A stretch of 17,049 nucleotides of DNA from JAUVDZ01 sp964346325. Lineage in GTDB: Bacteria > Patescibacteriota > Gracilibacteria > UBA1369 > PNNO01. Position numbers and translations under genes: made by a program. Where the stretch lies: assembly GCA_964346325.1 (NCBI GenBank), contig CAYFUK010000027.1, forward strand, positions 1 through 17,049, given 5' to 3'. Positions 7,148 to 13,413 of this stretch are shown here, piece after piece; position 1 is the stretch's first letter; every line of letters begins with the position of its first letter. The notes beneath the pieces are model-generated. The model was not told the origin of the DNA and made no database searches. It saw nothing but the letters and a program-made list of their open reading frames with translations.

Positions 7148-7685
7148 AATAGATTTTATTATATAGTGATTTAAATTGTTTTATAGCGCGGCTTAAACCT
7201 GTTCTTACCGCATTTTCTTTCTTTTTGAGAGTTTCGGCGATTTCTTTTGTTGTAAACTCATTTATATATTTTAAAACAATAATTTCACTTTCTTTTTTAT
7301 CCATCAATGACAATATTTTTTTTACTTTTTCCAATTCCATTTTTTTATCGATTTTTCCATTAATATTTTCGGAAGCTGAATCATTTATATTCTCTTTTAG
7401 AGGTAAATTATTTTTATTATCGCGCCAGTGATTTACCAGGTGGTTGTGCGCTATTGTAAAAATCCAGTTTTTAAAAGATCCTTTTCCCGAATTAAATTGT
7501 TTATAGTTTTCATATGCTTTTAAAACAATATCCATCAAAATATCTTCGGCCAGCTCCTTATCAAAATTCAAACGATACATCAAATAATTAAAGAGCTTAT
7601 CTTTATTGTTTTGATAATGATTAATGAAACTATCATGAGTTTTATTCATAAGCTTATTTAAAAAACTAATAGTTTGTTCATACAT
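7140..7685 (-). CDS. RNA polymerase ECF-type sigma factor
   Basis: 181 aa. Region sigma-2 is at about 18-90, with the core-binding helix (AEDILMDIVLKAYENYKQF, 46-64) and the -10-recognition helix (FKNWIFTIAHNHLVNHWR, 71-88). A Lys/Asn-rich linker follows, then sigma-4 at about 116-176 with L-S-L-M-D-K-K-E, T-K-E-I-A-E-T-L and A-V-R-T-G-L-S-R-A-I-K, the helix-turn-helix that reads the -35. No regions 1.1 or 3 are present, as usual for group IV sigma factors. An alternative start at Met13 (codon 7647-7649) would give 169 aa and also suits the family. No strong promoter or Shine-Dalgarno sequence is seen upstream. It shares 8 bases with the following membrane-protein gene, which is the likely regulator. 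Confidence 0.88.
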   Translation of the reverse strand: MYEQTISFLNKLMNKTHDSFINHYQNNKDKLFNYLMYRLNFDKELAEDILMDIVLKAYENYKQFNSGKGSFKNWIFTIAHNHLVNHWRDNKNNLPLKENINDSASENINGKIDKKMELEKVKKILSLMDKKESEIIVLKYINEFTTKEIAETLKKKENAVRTGLSRAIKQFKSLYNKIYYE

Positions 7686-7737
7686 TAATACACAAAAATT
7701 TAAAAACTATTACAAAAAAATTATTTGTTTAAAATTC

Positions 7738-7766
7738 TTGACACCATTTTTCTGGCACTCTATAAT
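7738..7766 (+). promoter_or_regulatory. Consensus sigma-70 promoter of htrA-hsp20
   Basis: TTGACA (7738-7743), exactly 17 bases, and TATAAT (7761-7766): a perfect consensus promoter. Its strength is likely held down by the CIRCE operator that encloses the -10 box. The start near 7773 gives a leader of about 33 AT-rich bases. Confidence 0.88.
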
Positions 7767-7778
7767 AGCGAGTGCTAA
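7752..7778 (+). promoter_or_regulatory. CIRCE operator (HrcA site)
   Basis: CTGGCACTC (7752-7760), nine bases, GAGTGCTAA (7770-7778). The CIRCE consensus is TTAGCACTC-N9-GAGTGCTAA; the right arm is exact and the left arm differs in two outer bases. The N9 spacer holds the TATAAT box, so bound HrcA would block RNA polymerase. HrcA releases such sites when chaperonin capacity is overloaded, giving heat induction. Confidence 0.88.
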
Positions 7779-7805
7779 AAACTTGATGAATTTAACTTTT
7801 TATTT

Positions 7806-9038
7806 ATGTCTAAACAATTAATTAAAAATGTCCTTGTTTCAGGTATTTCCGGTGGTTTAATCGCTTTGCTCATAACCGCAATATCACTTAATTATTATAA
7901 TTCGGGTCAGACTCGGAATATTGAAACCGATAATAATACAAATCTTTCCGATTTATTGGATTCAAAGGATTATATTACTCAGCAGGATCTGGTAATAAAT
8001 ACTGTTGAAGAAGCCTCTCCGGCTGTTGTATCTATTGTTATTACAAAAGATGTACCTGTTTTAGAGCAGTATTATGAAGAATCGGGCAGTCCTTTTGACG
8101 GATTGTTTTTTGATCAGCCGGGTATAAACTTCAGGATTCCGCGATACAGAGAAAGCGGGGAAACCGAAGAGAAAGAAATTGGAGGAGGGTCGGGATTTTT
8201 GGTTAGTGGCGATGGATATATTGTTACAAATAAACACGTTATTGTTGAAGAAGAAGTAAATTACACCGTTTTTACCCTTGATGGGGAAGAGCACGATGCC
8301 AAAGTTATTGCAAAAGACACATTGAATGATCTGGCGATTTTAAAAATAGAAGGTGAAGATTTCCCTTATCTGAATTTTGGGGATTCGGAAAACCTGAAAT
8401 CAGGCCAATCCGTTATTGCCATAGGCAATCCACTGCTTGAATTTAATAATTCCGTTTCTGTGGGAGTTATATCCGGACTTTCTCGAAATATTACCGCAGG
8501 TTCAAGGTTCATTGGTAAAACCGAATATATTGAAGACGTGATTCAGACCGATGCCGCAATTAATCCGGGTAACTCGGGAGGACCTCTTTTAAATATTGAG
8601 GGCGAAGTTATCGGAGTAAATGTGGCAATCGCAAACGGTCAAAATATCGGTTTCGCCATTCCCGCGAATACAATTAAAAGCGCGGTTGAATCCGTAAAAG
8701 AAAAAGGCGAAATCGTAAGGCCTTATCTCGGAGTCAGATATATCCATATTACCGAATCTTTAAAGGAGAAAAATGATCTGCCTTTTGGTTACGGTGTTTT
8801 GGTAATAAAAGGAGAAACAATGGAGGATTTGGCGGTGATCCCGGGATCACCGGCTGATAAAGCAGGACTTGAAGAAAATGATATTATACTTGAAATTGAC
8901 GGTGAAAAGCTTGAAGGGGGCAAATCTCTTGCTAAAATTATAGCTTCAAAGAACATAGGAGATGAAGTGGAACTTAAAATTATGCATGACGGCGAAGAAC
9001 AAACAACATTGGCAACACTGGAAAAACGGGAACGGTAA
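7806..9038 (+). CDS. htrA: HtrA/DegP-family membrane-anchored serine protease
   Basis: 410 aa. Residues 8-29 are an N-terminal membrane anchor, placing the protease outside the membrane. The trypsin-like domain (about 65-300) has the triad H144 (VTNKHVI), D175 (NDLAIL) and S257 (PGNSGGPL), with GGGSGFLVS at 127-134 before the His. One PDZ domain follows at about 304-405, with YLGVRYI at its start and GSPADKAGLEENDIIL at 347-362. Family members degrade or refold misfolded envelope proteins, and the PDZ domain binds exposed C-termini. The gene is first in a two-gene operon with hsp20 (43-base gap), under a consensus promoter with a CIRCE operator. HrcA control of htrA is less common than CtsR, CssRS or sigma-E type control. 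Confidence 0.93.
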   Translation: MSKQLIKNVLVSGISGGLIALLITAISLNYYNSGQTRNIETDNNTNLSDLLDSKDYITQQDLVINTVEEASPAVVSIVITKDVPVLEQYYEESGSPFDGLFFDQPGINFRIPRYRESGETEEKEIGGGSGFLVSGDGYIVTNKHVIVEEEVNYTVFTLDGEEHDAKVIAKDTLNDLAILKIEGEDFPYLNFGDSENLKSGQSVIAIGNPLLEFNNSVSVGVISGLSRNITAGSRFIGKTEYIEDVIQTDAAINPGNSGGPLLNIEGEVIGVNVAIANGQNIGFAIPANTIKSAVESVKEKGEIVRPYLGVRYIHITESLKEKNDLPFGYGVLVIKGETMEDLAVIPGSPADKAGLEENDIILEIDGEKLEGGKSLAKIIASKNIGDEVELKIMHDGEEQTTLATLEKRER

Positions 9039-9081
9039 AATTTAATATATATTTTTTATTTATCCTTTAACCAAAGTAATC

Positions 9082-9552
9082 ATGAATGAAAAAAAAGATA
9101 TTCAGGTTAGAAAAGGTCATGGTCATCATCCGGTTTCGGTCTGGGATGCAATGAACAGATTATTTGACGATTCCTGGCATCCTTTCGGGTCATTTTTTGA
9201 AGAACCGGGGTTAAAAAAGCTTAATGAGCATGCTCTTGATGTTTCTGAAACCGACAAAGCAATTAAAGTTACGATAGATGTTCCGGGATACAACGCGAAT
9301 GATATAAACGTTGAAATTGATGATAACAATGTATTGAATATTTCGGGTGAAACAAATGAAGAAAAAGAAGAAAAAAATGAAAAATTCTATAGAAAAGAAA
9401 GATCATCAGGACATTTTTCAAGGTCAATCGCTTTGCCGAACTACATTGATGCCAATGAGGCAACATGCAAAGCAAAAAACGGCTCTCTTGAAATAGTTGT
9501 ACCTAAAACGGAAGAGTCGGGGAAAAAATCAATAAATATCGATGTGGAGTAA
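9082..9552 (+). CDS. Hsp20/alpha-crystallin small heat-shock protein
   Basis: 156 aa, typical size. A variable N-terminal region (1-47) includes a His/Gly-rich stretch and the usual W-D-A-M-N-R-L-F-D-D segment. The alpha-crystallin domain spans about 48-142, with E-K-F-Y-R-K-E-R at 100-107, the F-S-R-S-I-A-L-P strand at 112-119, and the closing NGSLEIVVPK (133-142). The C-terminal tail has an I-N-I motif (151-153) that docks between subunits in the oligomer. These proteins hold unfolding proteins without ATP. It lies 43 bases after htrA with no promoter seen between, so heat control by CIRCE should cover both. Confidence 0.93.
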   Translation: MNEKKDIQVRKGHGHHPVSVWDAMNRLFDDSWHPFGSFFEEPGLKKLNEHALDVSETDKAIKVTIDVPGYNANDINVEIDDNNVLNISGETNEEKEEKNEKFYRKERSSGHFSRSIALPNYIDANEATCKAKNGSLEIVVPKTEESGKKSINIDVE

Positions 9553-9563
9553 AAAGATTTAAG

Positions 9564-9592
9564 GGGAGTGTTTCTAAATGCAGAGCACTCCC
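9564..9592 (+). terminator. Hairpin after hsp20
   Basis: GGGAGTG (9564-9570) and CACTCCC (9586-9592) make a 7-bp GC-rich stem with a 15-base loop, 12 bases after the hsp20 stop. No T-run follows (ATAATAAAC), so it may be an imperfect terminator or a 3'-end stabiliser. The arms are in the wrong order to be a CIRCE site. Confidence 0.45.
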
Positions 9593-9601
9593 ATAATAAA
9601 C

Positions 9602-9629
9602 TTGAAATTAAAATTTTTATTGATACTAT
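9602..9629 (+). promoter_or_regulatory. Promoter giving a leaderless alr mRNA
   Basis: TTGAAA (9602-9607), a 16-base spacer with TGA at its end, and TACTAT (9624-9629). Only six bases separate the -10 box from the ATG at 9636, so the mRNA would begin at the start codon. Confidence 0.65.
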
Positions 9630-9635
9630 GCCCGT

Positions 9636-10793
9636 ATGGAAAAAACTCATACATCAAAAATTTATATAAGCAGATCTAAATTCATAAACAATTATAAGTT
9701 TATAAGAAGAGTTGTTGGCAAAAATGTCAGAATTTCATCTGTAATAAAAGGGGATGCTTACGGGCATGGTATTAGGCAATTAGTACCCCTTGCAGAAAGC
9801 CAGGGTGTTGATCATTTTGCTGTTTTTTCGGCCTATGAAGCAAAACGTATTTTGAAAGTCAGTAAAAAGAAAACTCAAATAATGATTATGGGTATGATAG
9901 AAAATCGTCAATTGGAATGGGCTGTAAAAAATGATATTGAGTTTTTTGTTTTTGAATTTAACAGATTGCAATCCGCACTTAGAGCCGCAAAAAAACTCAA
10001 TAAACCTGCAAGAATTCATGTTGAAGTTGAAACGGGACTAAACAGAACAGGCTTTGAAAATAAAGATCTTATAAAAGTGATTGATTTTATTAAACAAAAT
10101 AAAAATCATTTTATTGTTGAAGGTTTATGCACGCATTACGCCGGAGCTGAAAGCATAAGCAATCACTACAGAATCAAGAATCAAATCACAAGATATAACG
10201 CAATTCACAGATTGTTCGTTAATGAAGGTATTGAGCCGAATTATCGCCACACAGCCTGCTCGGCTGCTGCAATAAGTTATAAAAGAACACGAATGGATAT
10301 GGTACGAATCGGTATTATACAGTTTGGATTATGGCCCAGTGATGAAACCTATATAAGCTATTTAAGTAATCACAAGCGAAAAAACAATCCTCTAGAGCCT
10401 ATTTTGACATGGAAGTCAAAAATTATGAGCACAAAGAATATCAAAGCGGGTGAATTTATTAGTTACGGTGACACTTTTTTAGCCAATGAAGATATGAAAA
10501 CAGCAATTGTTCCTGTTGGTTACGCCAACGGATACAGCCGTTCTTTAAGCAATACGGGTACTGTTTTAATTAAAGGAATGCGTGCAAAAGTGATAGGAAA
10601 CGTTAATATGAACGCTTTGATTGTTGATATAACACACAGTCCGGAAGCGAAAAAAGGTGATGAAGTTGTATTAATAGGTAAGCAGGGCGATGACGAAATA
10701 AATTTTACTTCATTTAGAGATTACAGTAATACCCTGAATTATGAGCTTTTAACAAGGCTCCCGCGAAGCATACCGCGGATTGTTGTTGATTGA
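9636..10793 (+). CDS. alr: Alanine racemase
   Basis: 385 aa, full length. A PLP-dependent enzyme that interconverts L- and D-alanine for peptidoglycan. The PLP lysine is K38 in VIKGDAYGHG (36-45). HVEVETGLNRTGF (128-140) holds the conserved Arg. RIGIIQFGLWPS is at 224-235. The catalytic Tyr of the second domain is Y277 in ISYGDTFLA. The tail has NYELLTRLPRSIPR. One deviation: the segment that is usually C-M-D reads N-M-N (324-326). Fold and both catalytic residues are intact, so activity is expected, though a racemase for another amino acid cannot be excluded. It stands alone behind its own promoter, and no ddl or mur genes are in the window. Confidence 0.9.
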   Translation: MEKTHTSKIYISRSKFINNYKFIRRVVGKNVRISSVIKGDAYGHGIRQLVPLAESQGVDHFAVFSAYEAKRILKVSKKKTQIMIMGMIENRQLEWAVKNDIEFFVFEFNRLQSALRAAKKLNKPARIHVEVETGLNRTGFENKDLIKVIDFIKQNKNHFIVEGLCTHYAGAESISNHYRIKNQITRYNAIHRLFVNEGIEPNYRHTACSAAAISYKRTRMDMVRIGIIQFGLWPSDETYISYLSNHKRKNNPLEPILTWKSKIMSTKNIKAGEFISYGDTFLANEDMKTAIVPVGYANGYSRSLSNTGTVLIKGMRAKVIGNVNMNALIVDITHSPEAKKGDEVVLIGKQGDDEINFTSFRDYSNTLNYELLTRLPRSIPRIVVD

Positions 10794-10839
10794 TCCGGCA
10801 AAAGGTCATGAAATTTGATAACTTTAAATCTCTGAAATC

Positions 10840-10853
10840 ATAACAATTGTTAT
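10840..10853. repeat. 14-bp AT-rich palindrome after alr
   Basis: ATAACAATTGTTAT is self-complementary and is followed about 13 bases later by a run of eight T. It may be a weak alr terminator or a protein-binding site upstream of the next promoter. A palindrome this AT-rich may also be chance. Confidence 0.4.
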
Positions 10854-10886
10854 TAAATTATAAAACTTTTTTTTGTTATATTACTT

Positions 10887-10895
10887 TGCTATAAT
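10887..10895 (+). promoter_or_regulatory. Extended -10 promoter of the 56-aa / ferric-reductase-like pair
   Basis: TGC-TATAAT (10887-10895) is a perfect extended -10 with no clear -35. The start near 10902 leaves a leader of about 20 bases. A GGTGAT (10901-10906) lies 16 bases before the ATG, too far for a normal Shine-Dalgarno sequence. Confidence 0.6.
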
Positions 10896-10922
10896 TTTTA
10901 GGTGATTTAACAAATATTTTAT

Positions 10923-11093
10923 ATGGCTGAAGTAAAGTATTACAGAAACGAAATTGTAAGATCGGGAATAGGCATGGGGAGCGCACTTGCCATGATTCTC
11001 AGCTGGAGCGTGAACAGTTCAATTTTATGGGCGATTATTCACGGCTTTTTAAGTTGGTTTTACGTTTTATATTACGCTTTATTTAAAATGTAA
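10923..11093 (+). CDS. 56-aa small membrane protein
   Basis: Translation from the ATG at 10923 gives 56 residues ending in TAA at 11091-11093. A basic, polar start (KYYRNEIVRSGIG) leads into a glycine/alanine/serine-rich helix (15-30) and a second aromatic helix (33-52, with A-I-I-H-G-F-L-S-W-F-Y), so one or two membrane segments. The stop shares its last A with the next ATG (TAATG at 11091-11095), a strong sign of coupled translation with the ferric-reductase-like protein. It may be a small subunit or assembly partner of that protein. I know no named family for it. Confidence 0.75.
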   Translation: MAEVKYYRNEIVRSGIGMGSALAMILSWSVNSSILWAIIHGFLSWFYVLYYALFKM

Positions 11094-11575
11094 TGGATAT
11101 ATTCAGTTTTGCAGGTTGGGCAGCATGGGTCATTCTTTTGATTGTTATGCTTGGTAAGCCTTTATCCATATTATTTAAGGGATTATTTATTAAAATTTTA
11201 CCTTATCGAAAGTGGCTCGGAATTTCGCTGAGTTTACTTGTCATAATTCATTTAATTATTTTTGCTTCAAGAAGGGATTATGATTTTTCTTTTTTTACAG
11301 ATCCCAATTACTGGGATTTTACAGGCTTGTTGGGATGGGGGCTTTTGGCATTTGTTTTAATGATACCTTTATTTATAACTTCGAATAGGCTTTCAATACG
11401 GATTTTGGGAAAAAACTGGAAAAGATTACAGAGGCTGGCTTATTTGTTTTTTATAGCAGTAGGTATACATATATATCTTGCGGGTAACAGCTGGAGTTAT
11501 ACGTTATTGCCGATCGGTTTATGGATTCTTTTGTATATGATAGGCTTAATAAAAAGAAGAAAAGAAAATACTTAA
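11093..11575 (+). CDS. Ferric-reductase-like (MsrQ/FRD-type) transmembrane protein
   Basis: 160 aa with about five membrane helices (7-22, 42-60, 78-96, 114-130, 136-153). H53 (VIIHLIIF) and H126 (GIHIYLA) sit inside helices at places where ferric-reductase-domain proteins hold heme, and W-K-R-L-Q-R-L-A-Y (109-117) matches the loop before the heme helix in that family. No FAD/NADPH part is present, so the domain stands alone as in MsrQ or YedZ. An electron-transfer or heme role in the membrane is likely, but only one His pair is clear, and MsrQ itself needs MsrP, which is absent here. The start overlaps the preceding 56-aa gene by one base. Confidence 0.72.
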   Translation: MDIFSFAGWAAWVILLIVMLGKPLSILFKGLFIKILPYRKWLGISLSLLVIIHLIIFASRRDYDFSFFTDPNYWDFTGLLGWGLLAFVLMIPLFITSNRLSIRILGKNWKRLQRLAYLFFIAVGIHIYLAGNSWSYTLLPIGLWILLYMIGLIKRRKENT

Positions 11576-11682
11576 TGTGATTTACGCACTTCAATCTCAT
11601 GATTATGTCCGTGACTATGAAATGGCAGGAATAAAAGCAAAAACATAATTCCCGCGCAGATAAGCAATGCTATTAATTGCAT
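11572..11682 (-). CDS. Candidate 36-aa membrane peptide with His-rich tail
   Basis: The minus strand from the ATG at 11682-11680 encodes 36 residues: a hydrophobic helix (about 2-20, ending in F-L-L-L-F-L-P-F) followed by H-S-H-G-H-N-H-E, giving four His on alternating positions, then a short basic end. This is a plausible one-helix peptide that could bind metal. A TATAAT on the minus strand (11711-11706) lies 23 bases before the ATG, and the stop codon overlaps that of the convergent ferric-reductase-like gene (TTAA at 11572-11575). Short hydrophobic frames arise easily opposite AT-rich DNA, so the gene is unproven. Confidence 0.45.
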   Translation of the reverse strand: MQLIALLICAGIMFLLLFLPFHSHGHNHEIEVRKSH

Positions 11683-11705
11683 TATTGATTGCGAAATTTC
11701 AGTTT

Positions 11706-11711
11706 ATTATA
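11706..11711 (-). promoter_or_regulatory. Minus-strand -10 box for the His-tailed peptide
   Basis: The plus strand reads ATTATA, so the minus strand has TATAAT. Transcription would start near 11699, giving a leader of about 17 bases. There is no clear -35 and no TG extension. It is divergent from, and close to, the antiporter promoter at 11731. Confidence 0.35.
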
Positions 11712-11730
11712 TATAGAAATTAAAAAAATC

Positions 11731-11739
11731 TGCTATAAT
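11731..11739 (+). promoter_or_regulatory. Extended -10 promoter of the antiporter gene
   Basis: TGC-TATAAT (11731-11739), a perfect extended -10. Only nine bases separate it from the ATG at 11749, so the mRNA would have at most about three untranslated bases. This decides the start codon: the alternative upstream ATG at 11689 lies before the promoter. Confidence 0.7.
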
Positions 11740-11748
11740 CATCTGGCT

Positions 11749-12891
11749 ATGGAAGATTTTCGCACAATTCTGATATTAATGGTTGTTGTATGGGTAATGG
11801 GTAGGATCTTCAGAAGCCTCAATTTACCCGTACTTTTCGGTGAGCTTGTTGGAGGCGTGATAGTGGGGCCGATTGCGCTTGGGCTGGTTTCGCCCGACAG
11901 TCACACGATAAAACTTTTAGCGGAATTGGGAGTGTTCTTTTTAATGCTTCATTCCGGGCTCGAAACAGATCCAAAAGAACTTATGAGATCTTCCAAAAAA
12001 TCAGTACTAATAGCTGTTTTAGGCATATTACTGCCGTTTTTTGGCGGCTTTTATGTTTCAGCCGCGTTTGGGCGCTCTTTTGAGGAATCTTTGTTTATAG
12101 CCATGGGACTGTCAATTACCGCGATTGCAATTTCCGCCAGGATTTTCAAAGATAACAATATTACCAAAACAGAAACAGCTCATATAACTTTGGGAGCAGC
12201 ATTAATTGACGATATATTCGCTTTGATAATGTTTTCCGTTGTTCTGAATATTGTTGAAACAGGCAGTGTTGAGTTTTTGCCTATTTTATTTATGGTTCTG
12301 AAAGTATCGATCTTTTTTGGAATTGTTATTATCGGCGGATTTAAAATTCAGAAATATATTGGAAAATTTTTGAGTAATAAGGGTTTTACATTTGCACTTA
12401 TAGTAGCATTAACACTAGGGCTTATTGCGGAAACTATAGGTCTGCACATGATAATCGGAGCCTTTTTGGCGGGGCTGTTTATTCGTGAAGAAGTTGTTGA
12501 TCCCAAAGTATTCAATAAAATCGAAGACAGAATATACGGTTTAAGTTACAGCTTTTTGGGGCCTATATTTTTTGCAAGTCTTGCTTTTCATCTGGATTTT
12601 ACGGCGTTTATAGAGGCTCCGTGGTTTTTGGCGGCAATTTTGCTTGTTGCATTTTTAGGCAAAGTCGGAGGGTCGGTACTTGGAGCATATTTACAAAAAA
12701 TCAACTTACGCTCATCACTTATTATAGGCCTTGCCATGAACAACAGAGGAGCGGTTGAACTTATAATCGCATCAATTGGAATTAAAATGGGTATTATTGG
12801 CGCGGATGTATTTTCAATTCTGGTACTTATGGCTTTTGTAACCACTTTGTTCTCGGTGTTTACAATCAGACCTTTGGCAAAAAAATTATAG
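11749..12891 (+). CDS. CPA2-family Na+(K+)/H+ antiporter
   Basis: 380 aa from the ATG at 11749; an upstream in-frame ATG (11689) is rejected because the promoter lies after it and its extra 20 residues look noncoding. About twelve hydrophobic helices fill the chain. Family motifs: N-L-P-V-L-F-G-E-L-V-G-G-V-I-V-G-P (25-41), the ion-binding A-L-I-D-D pair (D154, D155), S-I-T-A-I-A-I-S-A-R-I-F-K-D (122-135), and A-M-N-N-R-G-A-V-E near the end. The protein stops after the membrane part with no TrkA/RCK domain, so it is of the short KefB/NapA-like form. It should exchange monovalent cations for protons, adjusting pH or salt. It ends base-to-base against folA on the other strand. Confidence 0.9.
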   Translation: MEDFRTILILMVVVWVMGRIFRSLNLPVLFGELVGGVIVGPIALGLVSPDSHTIKLLAELGVFFLMLHSGLETDPKELMRSSKKSVLIAVLGILLPFFGGFYVSAAFGRSFEESLFIAMGLSITAIAISARIFKDNNITKTETAHITLGAALIDDIFALIMFSVVLNIVETGSVEFLPILFMVLKVSIFFGIVIIGGFKIQKYIGKFLSNKGFTFALIVALTLGLIAETIGLHMIIGAFLAGLFIREEVVDPKVFNKIEDRIYGLSYSFLGPIFFASLAFHLDFTAFIEAPWFLAAILLVAFLGKVGGSVLGAYLQKINLRSSLIIGLAMNNRGAVELIIASIGIKMGIIGADVFSILVLMAFVTTLFSVFTIRPLAKKL

Positions 12892-13413
12892 TTATTGCCT
12901 TTCCATTACCAAAAAATCGAAATTTATATCATTTTGGTTGCCTTCACCGAGTTTGGTTGTTTTTGAAAAATGTTCGGGAACTTTAGGGTAAAATGCGTCA
13001 CAATCAAAAACTTCATTAACTCTTGTTAAGTAAATTCCGGTTAGATCATCTCGGTGAATGGTATGTTGATAAACAGATGCGCCTCCGATTATATAGATTG
13101 TTTCAATTTTATCATCGACGGAATCGATAGCGTCATCAACATTGTCAAAAACTTCCGCCCCCTCGGGCTTAAAATCGGGATTTCGGCTTAAAACAACATT
13201 GGCGCGATTTTTAAGGGGTCTGTGTTTTACGGGAATCGACTGCCATGTAGTTCTGCCCATAATTACCATGTTTTTTTTATCGGGATTTTTTGTGTCAGTT
13301 GTTATTTCCTGAAAAAATTTTATATCTTCCGGTAAATGCCACGGAAGTACACCTTTTTTTCCGATCCCGTGCCGATCGTCGGCCGCAACTACATGATATA
13401 TTTTGTGCTTCAT
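12892..13413 (-). CDS. folA: Dihydrofolate reductase
   Basis: 173 aa, typical size. Reduces dihydrofolate with NADPH. Seen: H-V-V-A-A-D-D-R-H-G-I-G at 7-18, L-P-W-H-L-P-E-D-I-K-F-F (23-34, with substrate acid D30 and W25), M-G-R-T-T-W (52-57), I-G-G-A-S-V-Y (109-115, NADPH loop) and Y-L-T-R-V (128-132). The start overlaps the thyA stop by ATGA (13410-13413), so thyA and folA form a coupled pair in which FolA recycles the dihydrofolate made by ThyA. Length and motifs fit a chromosomal enzyme; nothing suggests a plasmid resistance type. Confidence 0.94.
   Translation of the reverse strand: MKHKIYHVVAADDRHGIGKKGVLPWHLPEDIKFFQEITTDTKNPDKKNMVIMGRTTWQSIPVKHRPLKNRANVVLSRNPDFKPEGAEVFDNVDDAIDSVDDKIETIYIIGGASVYQHTIHRDDLTGIYLTRVNEVFDCDAFYPKVPEHFSKTTKLGEGNQNDINFDFLVMERQ

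Noticed and set aside
9564..9592. Second CIRCE site after hsp20
   Set aside because: The arms are GAGTG then CACTC, the reverse order of CIRCE, and the spacing is 15 bases.
11689..11748. Upstream ATG adding 20 residues to the antiporter
   Set aside because: The extended -10 box lies after it, and the added sequence does not look like antiporter N-termini.
12877..12902. Bidirectional terminator between the antiporter gene and folA
   Set aside because: Only a 5-bp GGCAA/TTGCC stem with a long loop that overlaps both coding ends; too weak.
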